Shown: piece after piece, positions 15,467 through 21,921 of the stretch
Numbering within the stretch: position 1 is the stretch's first letter
How the letters are laid out: the number at the start of each line of letters is the position of its first letter
Source of the DNA: Syntrophobacterales bacterium
GTDB taxonomy: Bacteria > Desulfobacterota > Desulfobaccia > Desulfobaccales > 0-14-0-80-60-11
NCBI GenBank assembly: GCA_023229795.1
Contig: JALNYP010000064.1
Coordinates: 1 to 22,673, forward strand
Direction of reading: 5' to 3'
DNA length: 22,673 nucleotides
Program-made: the position numbers and the translations under genes
Notes under the pieces: generated by a model
Database searches by the model: none
Told to the model about the DNA's origin: nothing
Seen by the model: only the letters and a program-made list of their open reading frames with translations

Positions 15467-16618
15467 ATGCCCAATCCTGACAACGCCGCCCCCCAGAGCT
15501 GGTTTCAGCGCCACCCCATCAAGACCCTGGTGGGAGTGATTCTGGTTGTCGTGCTGCTCATCGCCGTGGCCGCCGAACAATTTTTGGCCTTCAACAACCG
15601 GCGCCACGGCCTTTTCCTGGAGGGGGAAAGAAGGTATATCCGGCTGAAGGAGTACCGCCCCGGCACCCGCCTGCTCCTGGCTTTTCCCCGCAACCACCTG
15701 CCCTATACCGACAACGTCTTTACCAAGAAATACCGGCTGGATATTGATCAAAACGGCTTTATCGTGCCCTCCAAGGTCTACGACCGGCCCGATAAGGTTA
15801 TCGCGTTTCTGGGCGGCTCCACCACCGAGTGCATGTTTGTGGATGAGGACCACCGCTTCCCATACGTGGTCGGCCGCAGGCTGGGGCAGGAGACGGGCGC
15901 CAAGATCAATTCTTATAACGGCGGCATGTCGGGCAACAACACTCTGAACGCCATTGATATCCTGATCAACAAGGTGATCCCCCTGCATCCGCAGGTGGTA
16001 GTCTATATGGAGAACATCAACGATCTGAGCACCCTGTTGTATGAGGGCACCTACTGGAATAAGCGCACGGCCCGTTCGCCCCTGGAGACCTTGCAGAGCA
16101 AGAAGCTGGTGGGCAAGCTTTTAAAAGAGCTGTTTATTCCCAACCTGAACAACGCCTATCGTGGTCTGAAGGACACGCTGTCCAGGCACGGAAAGGATGA
16201 ATTCGCCGGGGCCCGGGGGAAAAAGCTGGCCTTCGACCAGGCCAAAATGCTCCATGATTTTGCCGCCAATCTGCAGACCTTCGTCTGCACCTGCAAGGCC
16301 TGGGGGATCGTGCCGGTGTTGATGACCCAGGCCAACCGCATCGCCGACCGGCCCGACCCGGTGGTGGCGGCCTACATCGGCCGCTACGGCAGCGACACCG
16401 GCATCAGCTACGAGGATTTTAAAAAACTGTACGATGCCTTTAACGACACCATCCGGGAAGTGGGCCGCCGGGACGGGGTCATGGTCATCGACCTGGCCCG
16501 GGAGATTCCCCCGGATAAAAAATATCTCTATGATATGGTCCACTTCAACGACGCGGGGTCTCAGTTGGCCGCAAAACTCATTGCGGGCCGGTTACGAGGG
16601 GTTATGGCGCCGCAATAG
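15467..16618 (+). CDS. Membrane-anchored SGNH/GDSL hydrolase-like protein
   Basis: A 383-residue protein with one N-terminal membrane helix (about 20-37, after HPIKT) and a large soluble domain expected in the periplasm. The SGNH blocks are readable: the nucleophile region FLGGSTTE (114-121, S118), glycine block NGGMSGNN (151-158), asparagine block ENIND (182-186), and a C-terminal D-x2-H dyad in YDMVHFND (D356, H359). Thus a complete Ser-His-Asp catalytic set appears present. Such proteins add or remove O-acyl groups on exported glycans, or act as esterases; proteins of this type often occur with SxtJ/DUF5989/carbamoyltransferase genes in surface-glycan loci. It is a monocistronic plus-strand unit, 1.1 kb from the SxtJ-like gene with an opposing methyltransferase gene between. 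The ribosome site is weak (GGAA about 10 nt before the ATG). Confidence 0.82.
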   Translation: MPNPDNAAPQSWFQRHPIKTLVGVILVVVLLIAVAAEQFLAFNNRRHGLFLEGERRYIRLKEYRPGTRLLLAFPRNHLPYTDNVFTKKYRLDIDQNGFIVPSKVYDRPDKVIAFLGGSTTECMFVDEDHRFPYVVGRRLGQETGAKINSYNGGMSGNNTLNAIDILINKVIPLHPQVVVYMENINDLSTLLYEGTYWNKRTARSPLETLQSKKLVGKLLKELFIPNLNNAYRGLKDTLSRHGKDEFAGARGKKLAFDQAKMLHDFAANLQTFVCTCKAWGIVPVLMTQANRIADRPDPVVAAYIGRYGSDTGISYEDFKKLYDAFNDTIREVGRRDGVMVIDLAREIPPDKKYLYDMVHFNDAGSQLAAKLIAGRLRGVMAPQ

Positions 16619-16631
16619 CCGGCAGGCCTGA

Positions 16632-16719
16632 TGCCGGTGGGGCAGGCCTCCGTGCCTGCCCGGATTCTGAAAACTGAATAATCAGGGGATGGCGGGCGCA
16701 GAGGCCCGCCCCACCGGCA
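16632..16719. repeat. 88-bp palindromic element with two internal hairpins
   Basis: Outer perfect 12-bp inverted repeats TGCCGGTGGGGC (16632-16643) and GCCCCACCGGCA (16708-16719) flank two inner hairpins. The left is GGGCAGGC/GCCTGCCC (16640-16647 and 16654-16661, 6-nt loop). The right is GGCGGGC/GCCCGCC (16691-16697 and 16704-16710, 6-nt loop). The element sits between the convergent SGNH and methyltransferase genes. The layout resembles REP/MITE-like intergenic repeats; it may also hamper read-through from both sides. No transposase or target-site duplication was seen. Confidence 0.7.
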
Positions 16720-16760
16720 ATCAATCAACTTCCCTCGACTTCAATTCGGCCTGGCCCCGA

Positions 16761-17396
16761 TTACCACAGCTTGCCCGGCAGGGCCACCCGCAGGGCCAGG
16801 GCCAGGCCGTCGTGCTCGGGGGAATGACGGGGCAGGAAGCTGAGCAGGTGAATGGCGCGCCAGGCGGGGTTGGTCAGGATCTCCTGGTTGAAATCCGCCG
16901 CGCCGGTAAACCCCACGTTGTCCGCCACCAGGAGGCCGCCGGGGCGCAGGAGGCGGCGGCAGCAGGACAGGGCCGGCAGGTAGGATTCCTTGTCGATATC
17001 CAGGAAGGCCAGATCGAAAGGCCCGGACATTTCGGCCATCAATGTCAAGGCCTCTCCCACCTTGACCTCCACCACCTGGTCCAGGCCGGCCCGGTCAAAG
17101 TTGGCCCGGGCCCGGGTAGCCATGGCCTCATCCAATTCCAGGGACACCACCCGGCCCTGGTTGGCGGCGGCGGCCCGGCCCAGGAAGATGCCGGAATAGC
17201 CGGTAGCGGTGCCCAACTCCAGGATGCGGGCGGCTCCGGTGACCCGGGCGAGGATAAAAAGGAGTTCGCCCACCACGGGGCCTACGATAGGGATGGACTC
17301 ACGGGCGGCTTCCGCTTCCAGCTCCTGGAGCAGGGGGTCGGTACGGGGCACCAGGCCCCGAAAATATCCTTCCAGATCAGGCATCATGGCACACAT
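16761..17396 (-). CDS. Class I SAM-dependent O-methyltransferase (catechol OMT-like family)
   Basis: A 211-residue enzyme of the usual length for the bacterial O-methyltransferase family 3. SAM-binding motif I reads ILELGTATGYSG (58-69), followed by the acidic ribose-binding end of strand 2 (SLELD, 85-89), a metal-binding-like FLDIDKESY (131-139) and ADNVG (158-162) in which D159-N160 match family metal ligands. It probably methylates a hydroxyl group of a small molecule; in this locus a sugar hydroxyl is possible, but the family also acts on phenolics and on unrelated substrates. The start at 17396 has GAGG only 4 nt upstream; ATG codons at 17387 and 17384 are alternatives. It is a single minus-strand gene, convergent with the SGNH gene and divergent from the SxtJ-like gene, so it may be regulated separately. 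Confidence 0.87.
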   Translation of the reverse strand: MCAMMPDLEGYFRGLVPRTDPLLQELEAEAARESIPIVGPVVGELLFILARVTGAARILELGTATGYSGIFLGRAAAANQGRVVSLELDEAMATRARANFDRAGLDQVVEVKVGEALTLMAEMSGPFDLAFLDIDKESYLPALSCCRRLLRPGGLLVADNVGFTGAADFNQEILTNPAWRAIHLLSFLPRHSPEHDGLALALRVALPGKLW

Positions 17397-17704
17397 GGTC
17401 CCTCCGGCCGGTGACGGTTTAGGAATAGAATTTCTCGATAAAATTTTTGGTTTCGGGTAATATTATGGCAAGAAACGGGGGAGAGGGAAAGGGCAGGAGG
17501 CCCGGACCCGGCTTTTCCGGATTTCTCAGAAACCAGGCGCGGCTAACCGCTTGAGAATCGAACCGATCAGCAGCCTCCGTCCAGTAACGGCCCGGGACGC
17601 CAACGGCGGCCAGGGCCTCTCCTCGTGGCGCCTGTCGCAAAATTGTCCGAAAATTATAGTTATATGATAAAATTTTTCCGATAGACAATATATTGAGGGA
17701 TATC
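17397..17704. other. Divergent intergenic region, methyltransferase versus SxtJ-like gene
   Basis: A 308-bp gap. The two ends are AT-rich (17420-17470 and 17640-17700) and presumably carry the two divergent promoters; the middle is GC-rich and I saw no gene or repeat in it. On the plus side TTGTCC (17643-17648), 17 nt and GATAAA (17666-17671) make a weak promoter candidate. Confidence 0.4.
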
Positions 17705-18124
17705 ATGGCGACAGCAAAGGCAAAAAGCGGCAACCCGGTGACCCGGTGGCTCAAGGCCACTCCGGAGCAGGCCAAGGACACGGGCATGGCCATGGTCCTG
17801 ATCTGCCTGCTTTTGGGCTTGGCGGGCAAGTTTCCCAAGTTTCTGCCGGTAAGCATCGTGCTGCTCATCATCACCATGGCCTGGCCCAAGGCCTTTAAGC
17901 CCCTGGCCGGGCTCTGGTTCGGACTCTCGCATCTGTTGGGCAGCGTCGTCTCACGAGTCATTCTGACCATCCTGTTTTTCGTGATAGTCACCCCCATCGG
18001 GGTCATCCGGCGGTGGCGGGGGGCCGACGCCATGCAATTGAAGAAGTGGAAACAAGGCACCGACTCGGTGTTCGTCGAGCGGCAAGGCGCCATTCAGGAT
18101 AAAGACCTGGTGCAGCCGTATTGA
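17705..18124 (+). CDS. SxtJ-like small membrane protein
   Basis: A 139-residue protein from the ATG at 17705, which has GAGG (17695-17698) six nt upstream; an in-frame TTG at 17693 is less likely because it would overlap that ribosome site. A charged N-terminus including TPEQAKDTG is followed by two closely spaced membrane helices (about 24-60), a short segment LAGLWFGLSHLLG, a third hydrophobic helix VILTILFFVIVTPIG, and a basic, polar tail with KKWK. This matches the SxtJ family, named from saxitoxin clusters but common next to carbamoyltransferases in glycan loci; its biochemical role is unknown. It is upstream of the DUF5989-like and carbamoyltransferase genes on the same strand, with 250 nt including repeats between, so co-transcription is likely but not proven. 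Confidence 0.8.
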   Translation: MATAKAKSGNPVTRWLKATPEQAKDTGMAMVLICLLLGLAGKFPKFLPVSIVLLIITMAWPKAFKPLAGLWFGLSHLLGSVVSRVILTILFFVIVTPIGVIRRWRGADAMQLKKWKQGTDSVFVERQGAIQDKDLVQPY

Positions 18125-18247
18125 GGCCGGCTAGGCCGACAACGCCAGAACCAGGTAGCCGCGGGCTTCAGCCTGCGCCACCAGAACGTGGAGCTTGGGA
18201 ACTTCTTCGATGTTTTCCCTAAGGTCTGCTTGGGTACGAAATGAAAT

Positions 18248-18324
18248 GGTGCGTAGGACGCACCCTACAGAACTGTGCCACCAGAGCTTGGTTTTAGCAA
18301 CGAAATGCGTGGGACGCACCCTAC
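18248..18324. repeat. Two short palindromic GCACCCTAC-type repeat units
   Basis: Unit A: GGTGCGT (18248-18254), AGG, ACGCACC (18258-18264), then CTAC. Unit B: TGCGT (18306-18310), GGG, ACGCA (18314-18318), then CCCTAC. Both end in ACGCACCCTAC in the same orientation. They lie in the 250-bp gap between the SxtJ-like and DUF5989-like genes. They resemble short REP-like intergenic repeats that occur widely in bacteria. The remainder of the gap holds no gene I can support. Confidence 0.6.
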
Positions 18325-18374
18325 ATGAATAGTCATCAAGCCATGGCCGCGACTGTGGCGCAAGGAGTCTGAGC

Positions 18375-18524
18375 ATGGATTTTGTCAAGGATTTGTGGGG
18401 CTTTCTCAAGGTGAGGAAAAAATTCTGGCTGTTGCCCATCATTCTGACGCTGCTGTTTTTTGGCGCGTTGATGATCTTCGCCAGCGGCTCGGCCATCGCC
18501 CCCTTTATTTATACCATCTTCTAA
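18375..18524 (+). CDS. DUF5989-like 49-residue membrane protein
   Basis: A short gene, easily missed by length cut-offs. ATG at 18375 is preceded by AGGAG (18363-18367) at 7 nt, a good ribosome site. The product begins MDFVKDLWGFLKVRKKFW, a charged amphipathic start, followed by one membrane helix (about 18-36) and the conserved-looking end SGSAIAPFIYTIF. This agrees with the DUF5989 family, which is found almost always beside a carbamoyltransferase and often SxtJ. No function is known; as a single-span peptide it could anchor or regulate the carbamoyltransferase at the membrane, which is my inference. The stop TAA is 12 nt before the carbamoyltransferase start, and the last A's of the stop form part of that gene's ribosome site, so the two are surely one operon. 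Confidence 0.82.
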   Translation: MDFVKDLWGFLKVRKKFWLLPIILTLLFFGALMIFASGSAIAPFIYTIF

Positions 18525-18536
18525 GGGGACCGGATT

Positions 18537-20399
18537 TTGCCCGACGCCATACTCGGCCTTTCCGCCTTTTATCACGACAGCGCCGCGGCCCTCCTGGTGG
18601 ACGGCCAGATCGTCGCCGCCGCCCAGGAAGAGCGGTTCACCCGCAAGAAGCACGACCCCGCGTTCCCGGCCCGCGCCCTGGCCTATGTCATGGCCGAGGC
18701 GGGGCTGTCCCTGGGCGACCTGGCGGCCGTGGCCTTCTACGACAAACCCTACCTCAAGTTTGAGCGCCTGCTCGAGACCTACCACGGGTTTGCCCCAAAG
18801 GGGCTGCGGAGCTTCATCGCGGCCATGCCGGTGTGGATCAAAGAAAAGCTCTTGATGCGCACCATGCTCAAGGAAGAGCTGGCCAAGGTGGGGGAGGGTT
18901 CGCCCACAGTCCTGTTTCCGGAGCATCACTTGTCCCATGCGGCCTCGGCCTTTTATCCGTCGCCCTTCAACGAGGCCGCCATCCTCACGGTGGACGGGGT
19001 GGGGGAGTGGGCCACCTCCACCATCGGGTTCGGGCAGGGGCGTGAACTGAGCATCCTGAGGGAGCTGCATTTCCCTCACTCCCTGGGCCTGCTCTATTCG
19101 GCCTTCACCTACTACTGCGGTTTCAAGGTCAACAGCGGCGAATACAAGCTCATGGGTCTGGCGCCCTACGGCAATCCCGAGGCGGAGGAAACCCGGCGCT
19201 TTAAGAGCCTGATCCTGGATGAACTTATGGACGTCAGGGAGGACGGGTCGCTCCTCCTGAACATGGATTATTTCAACTATGCCACCGGGCTCACCATGTG
19301 CCGGGACGCCAAGTGGAAAGCCCTGTTCGGGGTGCCGCGGCGGGCGCGGGAAGGCAGGCTGGACCAGCGCTACATGAACCTGTCCCTGGCCATCCAGCAG
19401 GCCACGGAAGACGTGGTGCTGCGCCTGGCGGAGACCGCGCAAAAGCTCACCGGCGCCGACAACCTGGTGATGGCCGGGGGCGTGGCTTTGAACTGCGTGG
19501 CCAACGGCAAACTTCTGCGCCGGGGCACCTTCAAGGATATCTGGATTCAGCCGGCCGCGGGCGACGCGGGCGGCGCCCTGGGCGCGGCCCTGGCCGCCTG
19601 GCACATCTGGCAGGGGCGGGAACGCCAGGTCCCCACTCCCCGGATGGACAACATGCAGGGCTCTTATTTAGGCCCGGCTTACAGCGCGGATGACGTCCTC
19701 CGGGTGGCCCGGCGCCATGAGGCCCCGAATAAGCGCTATGACGATTTTAATGAACTTACCAGGGACGTCGCCGCGATTATGGCCCAAGGGCAGGTGGTGG
19801 GCTGGTTCCAGGGCCGCATGGAGTGGGGGCCCCGGGCCCTGGGCAACCGCTCCATCCTGGGAGATCCCCGGCACCCGGAGATGCAAAAGCGCCTCAACCT
19901 CAAGATCAAGTACCGGGAGGGCTTCCGGCCCTTTGCGCCGTCGGTGCTGATGGAGGAGTGCGGCAACTATTTCGAGCTGGACCGGCCGTCGCCCTACATG
20001 CTGTTAGTGGCCCCGGTCAATGAGGCCCGGCGTAATCCCTTGCCCCCCGGCTATGAGAACCTGGAACTCTTCGACCGTCTCTACCATTTGCGCTCGGACG
20101 TGCCCGCCATCACCCACGTGGACTACTCGGCCCGCATCCAGACGGTGCATAAAGAGACCAACGAGCGCTACTGGCGGCTGATCCAGGCCTTTAAGGAGCA
20201 CACCGGCTGCGGCCTGATCGTCAACACCAGCTTCAACGTCCGGGGGGAGCCCATCGTCTGCACCCCGGAGGACGCCTACCAGTGCTTCATGCGCACCGAA
20301 ATGGACTACCTGGTCCTGGGAGATTATCTCTTCGACAAGAAAGACCAGCCTGCCTGGCAGGAGGCCAAGGACTGGCGCACGGAGTTTGAGTTGGACTAG
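18537..20399 (+). CDS. Carbamoyltransferase (NodU/CmcH family)
   Basis: A 620-residue two-domain enzyme of normal family length. The N-terminal Kae1-like domain has FYHDSAAAL (11-19, H13), a EHHLSH metal site (H130, H134), TVDGVGEW (151-158), YKLMGLAPYG (203-212) and the nucleotide site AGGVALNCVANG (313-324) with AAGDAGGALG (340-349). The C-terminal YrdC-like/O-carbamoyl domain has WGPRALGNRS (430-439), KYREGFRPFAP (458-468), ARIQTV (532-537) and NTSFNVRGEP (563-572). All key motifs are intact. These enzymes make carbamoyl-adenylate from carbamoyl phosphate and ATP and carbamoylate a hydroxyl group, here probably of a sugar. The start is TTG at 18537, supported by AAGGGG (18523-18528) at 8 nt; no ATG precedes the family start ILGLSAF. 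It ends the operon before a strong terminator. Confidence 0.93.
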   Translation: MPDAILGLSAFYHDSAAALLVDGQIVAAAQEERFTRKKHDPAFPARALAYVMAEAGLSLGDLAAVAFYDKPYLKFERLLETYHGFAPKGLRSFIAAMPVWIKEKLLMRTMLKEELAKVGEGSPTVLFPEHHLSHAASAFYPSPFNEAAILTVDGVGEWATSTIGFGQGRELSILRELHFPHSLGLLYSAFTYYCGFKVNSGEYKLMGLAPYGNPEAEETRRFKSLILDELMDVREDGSLLLNMDYFNYATGLTMCRDAKWKALFGVPRRAREGRLDQRYMNLSLAIQQATEDVVLRLAETAQKLTGADNLVMAGGVALNCVANGKLLRRGTFKDIWIQPAAGDAGGALGAALAAWHIWQGRERQVPTPRMDNMQGSYLGPAYSADDVLRVARRHEAPNKRYDDFNELTRDVAAIMAQGQVVGWFQGRMEWGPRALGNRSILGDPRHPEMQKRLNLKIKYREGFRPFAPSVLMEECGNYFELDRPSPYMLLVAPVNEARRNPLPPGYENLELFDRLYHLRSDVPAITHVDYSARIQTVHKETNERYWRLIQAFKEHTGCGLIVNTSFNVRGEPIVCTPEDAYQCFMRTEMDYLVLGDYLFDKKDQPAWQEAKDWRTEFELD

Positions 20400-20431
20400 A
20401 TAGCGTGGCGCAGATAATTCTCATGTTCATG

Positions 20432-20460
20432 AAGGGCGCGGCCTGCCGTGCCCTTTTTCG
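20432..20460 (+). terminator. Intrinsic terminator of the carbamoyltransferase operon
   Basis: Stem AAGGGCGCGG (20432-20441), loop CCTG, and CCGTGCCCTT (20446-20455): ten pairs with one G-T wobble, followed by a T-run (TTTTTCG from 20454). It lies 33 nt after the carbamoyltransferase stop. This is the only textbook rho-independent terminator I found in the window. Confidence 0.85.
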
Positions 20461-20480
20461 TTATTGGGCCGACACCCCTT

Positions 20481-20518
20481 CACCCCGACCCTCTCCCCCC
20501 GCAGGGGAAAGAGGGGGG
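20481..20518. repeat. Imperfect CCCTCTCCCC-type palindrome
   Basis: CACCCCGACCCTCTCCCC is followed after a CCGC loop by AGGGGAAAGAGGGG. The arms pair imperfectly (CCTCTCCCC against AGGGGAAAGAGG). The motif resembles the ACCCTCTCCC...GGGAGAGGG intergenic repeats seen in many bacterial genomes. Its function is unknown. Confidence 0.5.
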
Positions 20519-20635
20519 TAGGTACCAGTTTTTCGCGATGAAATACCTTGTCGAATTTATCAGTATCCCGAAAACCGAAAACCCAGAACCTCTTATACCA
20601 AGTTGCGCCCATAGAAGTAAGGAAACCCTTGACCT

Positions 20636-20876
20636 GTAGGGGCGCACCTGAGTGTGCGCCCTCAATCCCGGGCGGACACATATAGCGAATGCCAAAAGTT
20701 TTTTCCGTTAGGGCACATGCTCAAAAAACCAAAATCCCCCCTAACCCCCCTTTGTCAAAGGGGGGAACTATAAGGAATTGCTCTAAAAGTCACCCTTTGA
20801 CAAAGGGGGATTTAGGGGGATTTAAAAATAAGCAAGTGGAATGAATTTATGGCAAACGCTATAGGTCCGCCCCTAC
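20636..20876. repeat. 241-bp inverted-repeat element with a second one nested inside
   Basis: The ends are perfect inverted copies, GTAGGGGCG (20636-20644) and CGCCCCTAC (20868-20876). The left end contains a hairpin GGCGCAC/GTGCGCC (20641-20647, 20654-20660). The segment 20670-20693, starting GGGCGGAC and including TATAGCG, is complementary with small gaps to 20851-20873, which includes CGCTATA and GTCCGCCC. The size, termini and absence of coding capacity fit a MITE- or REP-like non-autonomous element. No flanking target duplication is obvious. Confidence 0.6.
20732..20823. repeat. 92-bp inner inverted-repeat element
   Basis: The left arm is AAATCCCCCCTAACCCCCC followed by TTTGTCAAAGGG; the right arm (20793-20823) is its near reverse complement ending GGATTTAGGGGGATTT. 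Each arm is itself palindromic: CCCCCCTTTG (20745-20754) pairs with CAAAGGGGGG (20756-20765), and CCCTTTG (20793-20799) with CAAAGGG (20801-20807). It lies wholly inside the 241-bp element. The CCCCCTAA...TTTGTCAAAGGGGG type of repeat is widespread in bacterial intergenic DNA. Confidence 0.65.
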
Positions 20877-20909
20877 GAGAGATAAATTCGGTTCGATCGC
20901 ATCTTGGTA

Positions 20910-21395
20910 TTACATCACCTTGGGCGGGGCCGGTGCCGGTTCCTGGGGGACCGGGGAGGCTTCGGGCGCGGGGCCCGGCGCCTCATCCCGCGGCGTGGCG
21001 GGCGGGATCTCGATCACCTTGGCCTTGGGCAGGCCGGGCTCTATGGCCGGTGCGGGCGCGGTAGGGGCCGCGCCCTGGTTGGCGGTCTTAAAGTAAGCCG
21101 GGTCGATGTTGTAGAACACCTGGGGGATTTTCTTTACCGCCTTCCAGGGACCCTGGGGTTGGCTGCCCCGATAAAAATAATTTCCCCAGAAAAAGTAGTA
21201 CTTGCCGCGGTAGCGAAAGACATCGGTGGGGATGTTGGGGGCCCAAGAGACCTGGGAGGCCCCGGGGATCGGGGTCCACTGGGGCTTGACGTCGGGGGGC
21301 ACCGGGATGATGCGGATGTCCTGGGCCAGGGCCACGGCGCCGGTGAGAGCCAGACCCAGGGTCAGGATGAGGAACGAAGTCGCCAGGCGAGGCAT
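20910..21395 (-). CDS. Small secreted aromatic-rich protein, paralogue A
   Basis: A 161-residue protein with a clear signal peptide (basic start MPRLATS, hydrophobic core, cleavage probably after AVALAQ near residue 24). The mature part has an approximately 70-residue domain shared with the next two genes: QWTPIP, then WAPNIPTDVFRY, KYYFF, YFYRG, QGPW, IPQVFYN and a closing AYFK. A low-complexity tail of about 55 residues, rich in Pro, Ala and Glu, follows. I do not recognise the family. The spaced aromatics suggest a small beta-rich extracytoplasmic or cell-wall/outer-membrane protein, possibly glycan-binding, but this is only inference. The start is well supported by GGGAGGA 8 nt before the ATG. 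It is the last of three same-strand paralogues and is convergent with the carbamoyltransferase operon across a repeat-filled gap. Confidence 0.8.
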   Translation of the reverse strand: MPRLATSFLILTLGLALTGAVALAQDIRIIPVPPDVKPQWTPIPGASQVSWAPNIPTDVFRYRGKYYFFWGNYFYRGSQPQGPWKAVKKIPQVFYNIDPAYFKTANQGAAPTAPAPAIEPGLPKAKVIEIPPATPRDEAPGPAPEASPVPQEPAPAPPKVM

Positions 21396-21503
21396 GGGGC
21401 GTCCTCCCGGTAAGGTCGAAGCTGAGGCGGGGCCAGACCTGGCCGGGCCTACCCCCTCAAGTATACCACACCTTCGGCCTTTCCGGAGGCCCGAGCCCCG
21501 CGG

Positions 21504-21887
21504 CTATTTGAAGTAGTCCCGCGGCACCAGAATCAAGGCCCGAGGGACCTTGCGCACGGGCTTCCAGGGTCCCAACAGGCGCTTGCCCCGGTACCAGTAG
21601 CCGCCGTAATAATAATAATATTTCTTGTGGAGCCGGAAGACGTTGCCCGGGATATTGGGGGCGTAAAGCACCGCGGGGGAGGGCGGCACCGGCGTCCACA
21701 CCGGGGCCACCCCCGGCGGCAGCGGCGGCGGGAGAGGCACCTTTGGGTCGGCCGCGGCCGGGGTGAGCAGGGCCGCGATCAGGATGATCGCGGCCAGGGC
21801 TTTGATCAGGTCCGCAGTTTCCAGCCGACCCCGGCAGCGAGGCCGAGGGTATAGGGCCCGGCCGGCGGATGCAGGCCAACAGGACAT
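21504..21887 (-). CDS. Small secreted aromatic-rich protein, paralogue B
   Basis: A 127-residue protein with the same core as its neighbours: VWTPVP, LYAPNIPGNVFRL, a run of tyrosines (KKYYYYYGGYWYRG), LLGPW, VRKVP and a terminal DYFK that is also the C-terminus, so it lacks the tail of paralogue A. The hydrophobic signal segment LIKALAAIILIAALL starts only at about residue 27. The ATG at 21887 has GAGGAG nine nt upstream, which supports this long N-region, and no ATG or GTG lies nearer to the hydrophobic core. Thus either the signal peptide is unusually long or a small frameshift or error lies upstream of the core. The protein is expected to be exported; its function is unknown. It is 108 nt upstream of A and 34 nt downstream of C, so the three are probably one operon. 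Confidence 0.72.
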   Translation of the reverse strand: MSCWPASAGRALYPRPRCRGRLETADLIKALAAIILIAALLTPAAADPKVPLPPPLPPGVAPVWTPVPPSPAVLYAPNIPGNVFRLHKKYYYYYGGYWYRGKRLLGPWKPVRKVPRALILVPRDYFK

Positions 21888-21921
21888 AAGCTCGTTCTCC
21901 TCAGAAATCAGGACCGGTTAA

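Larger units (their letters stand above)
20400..20909. other. 510-bp gene-free region filled with palindromic repeats
   Basis: Between the convergent carbamoyltransferase gene and the first secreted paralogue lie, in order, the intrinsic terminator (20432-20460), an imperfect C-rich/G-rich palindrome (20481-20518), and a nested inverted-repeat element (20636-20876). The piece 20519-20635 has no recognised content. No credible reading frame was found across it. Confidence 0.7.

Noticed and set aside
16632..16719. Rho-independent terminator
   Set aside because: The stems are strong, but no T-run follows on either strand, so it is reported as a repeat with a possible barrier role.
17419..18093. 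Minus-strand open frame opposite the SxtJ-like gene
   Set aside because: It is antisense to a recognised membrane protein family, and its intergenic part is low in coding character.
18336..19604. 422-codon minus-strand open frame opposite the carbamoyltransferase
   Set aside because: It is an antisense shadow of a clearly conserved gene, with no recognisable motif.
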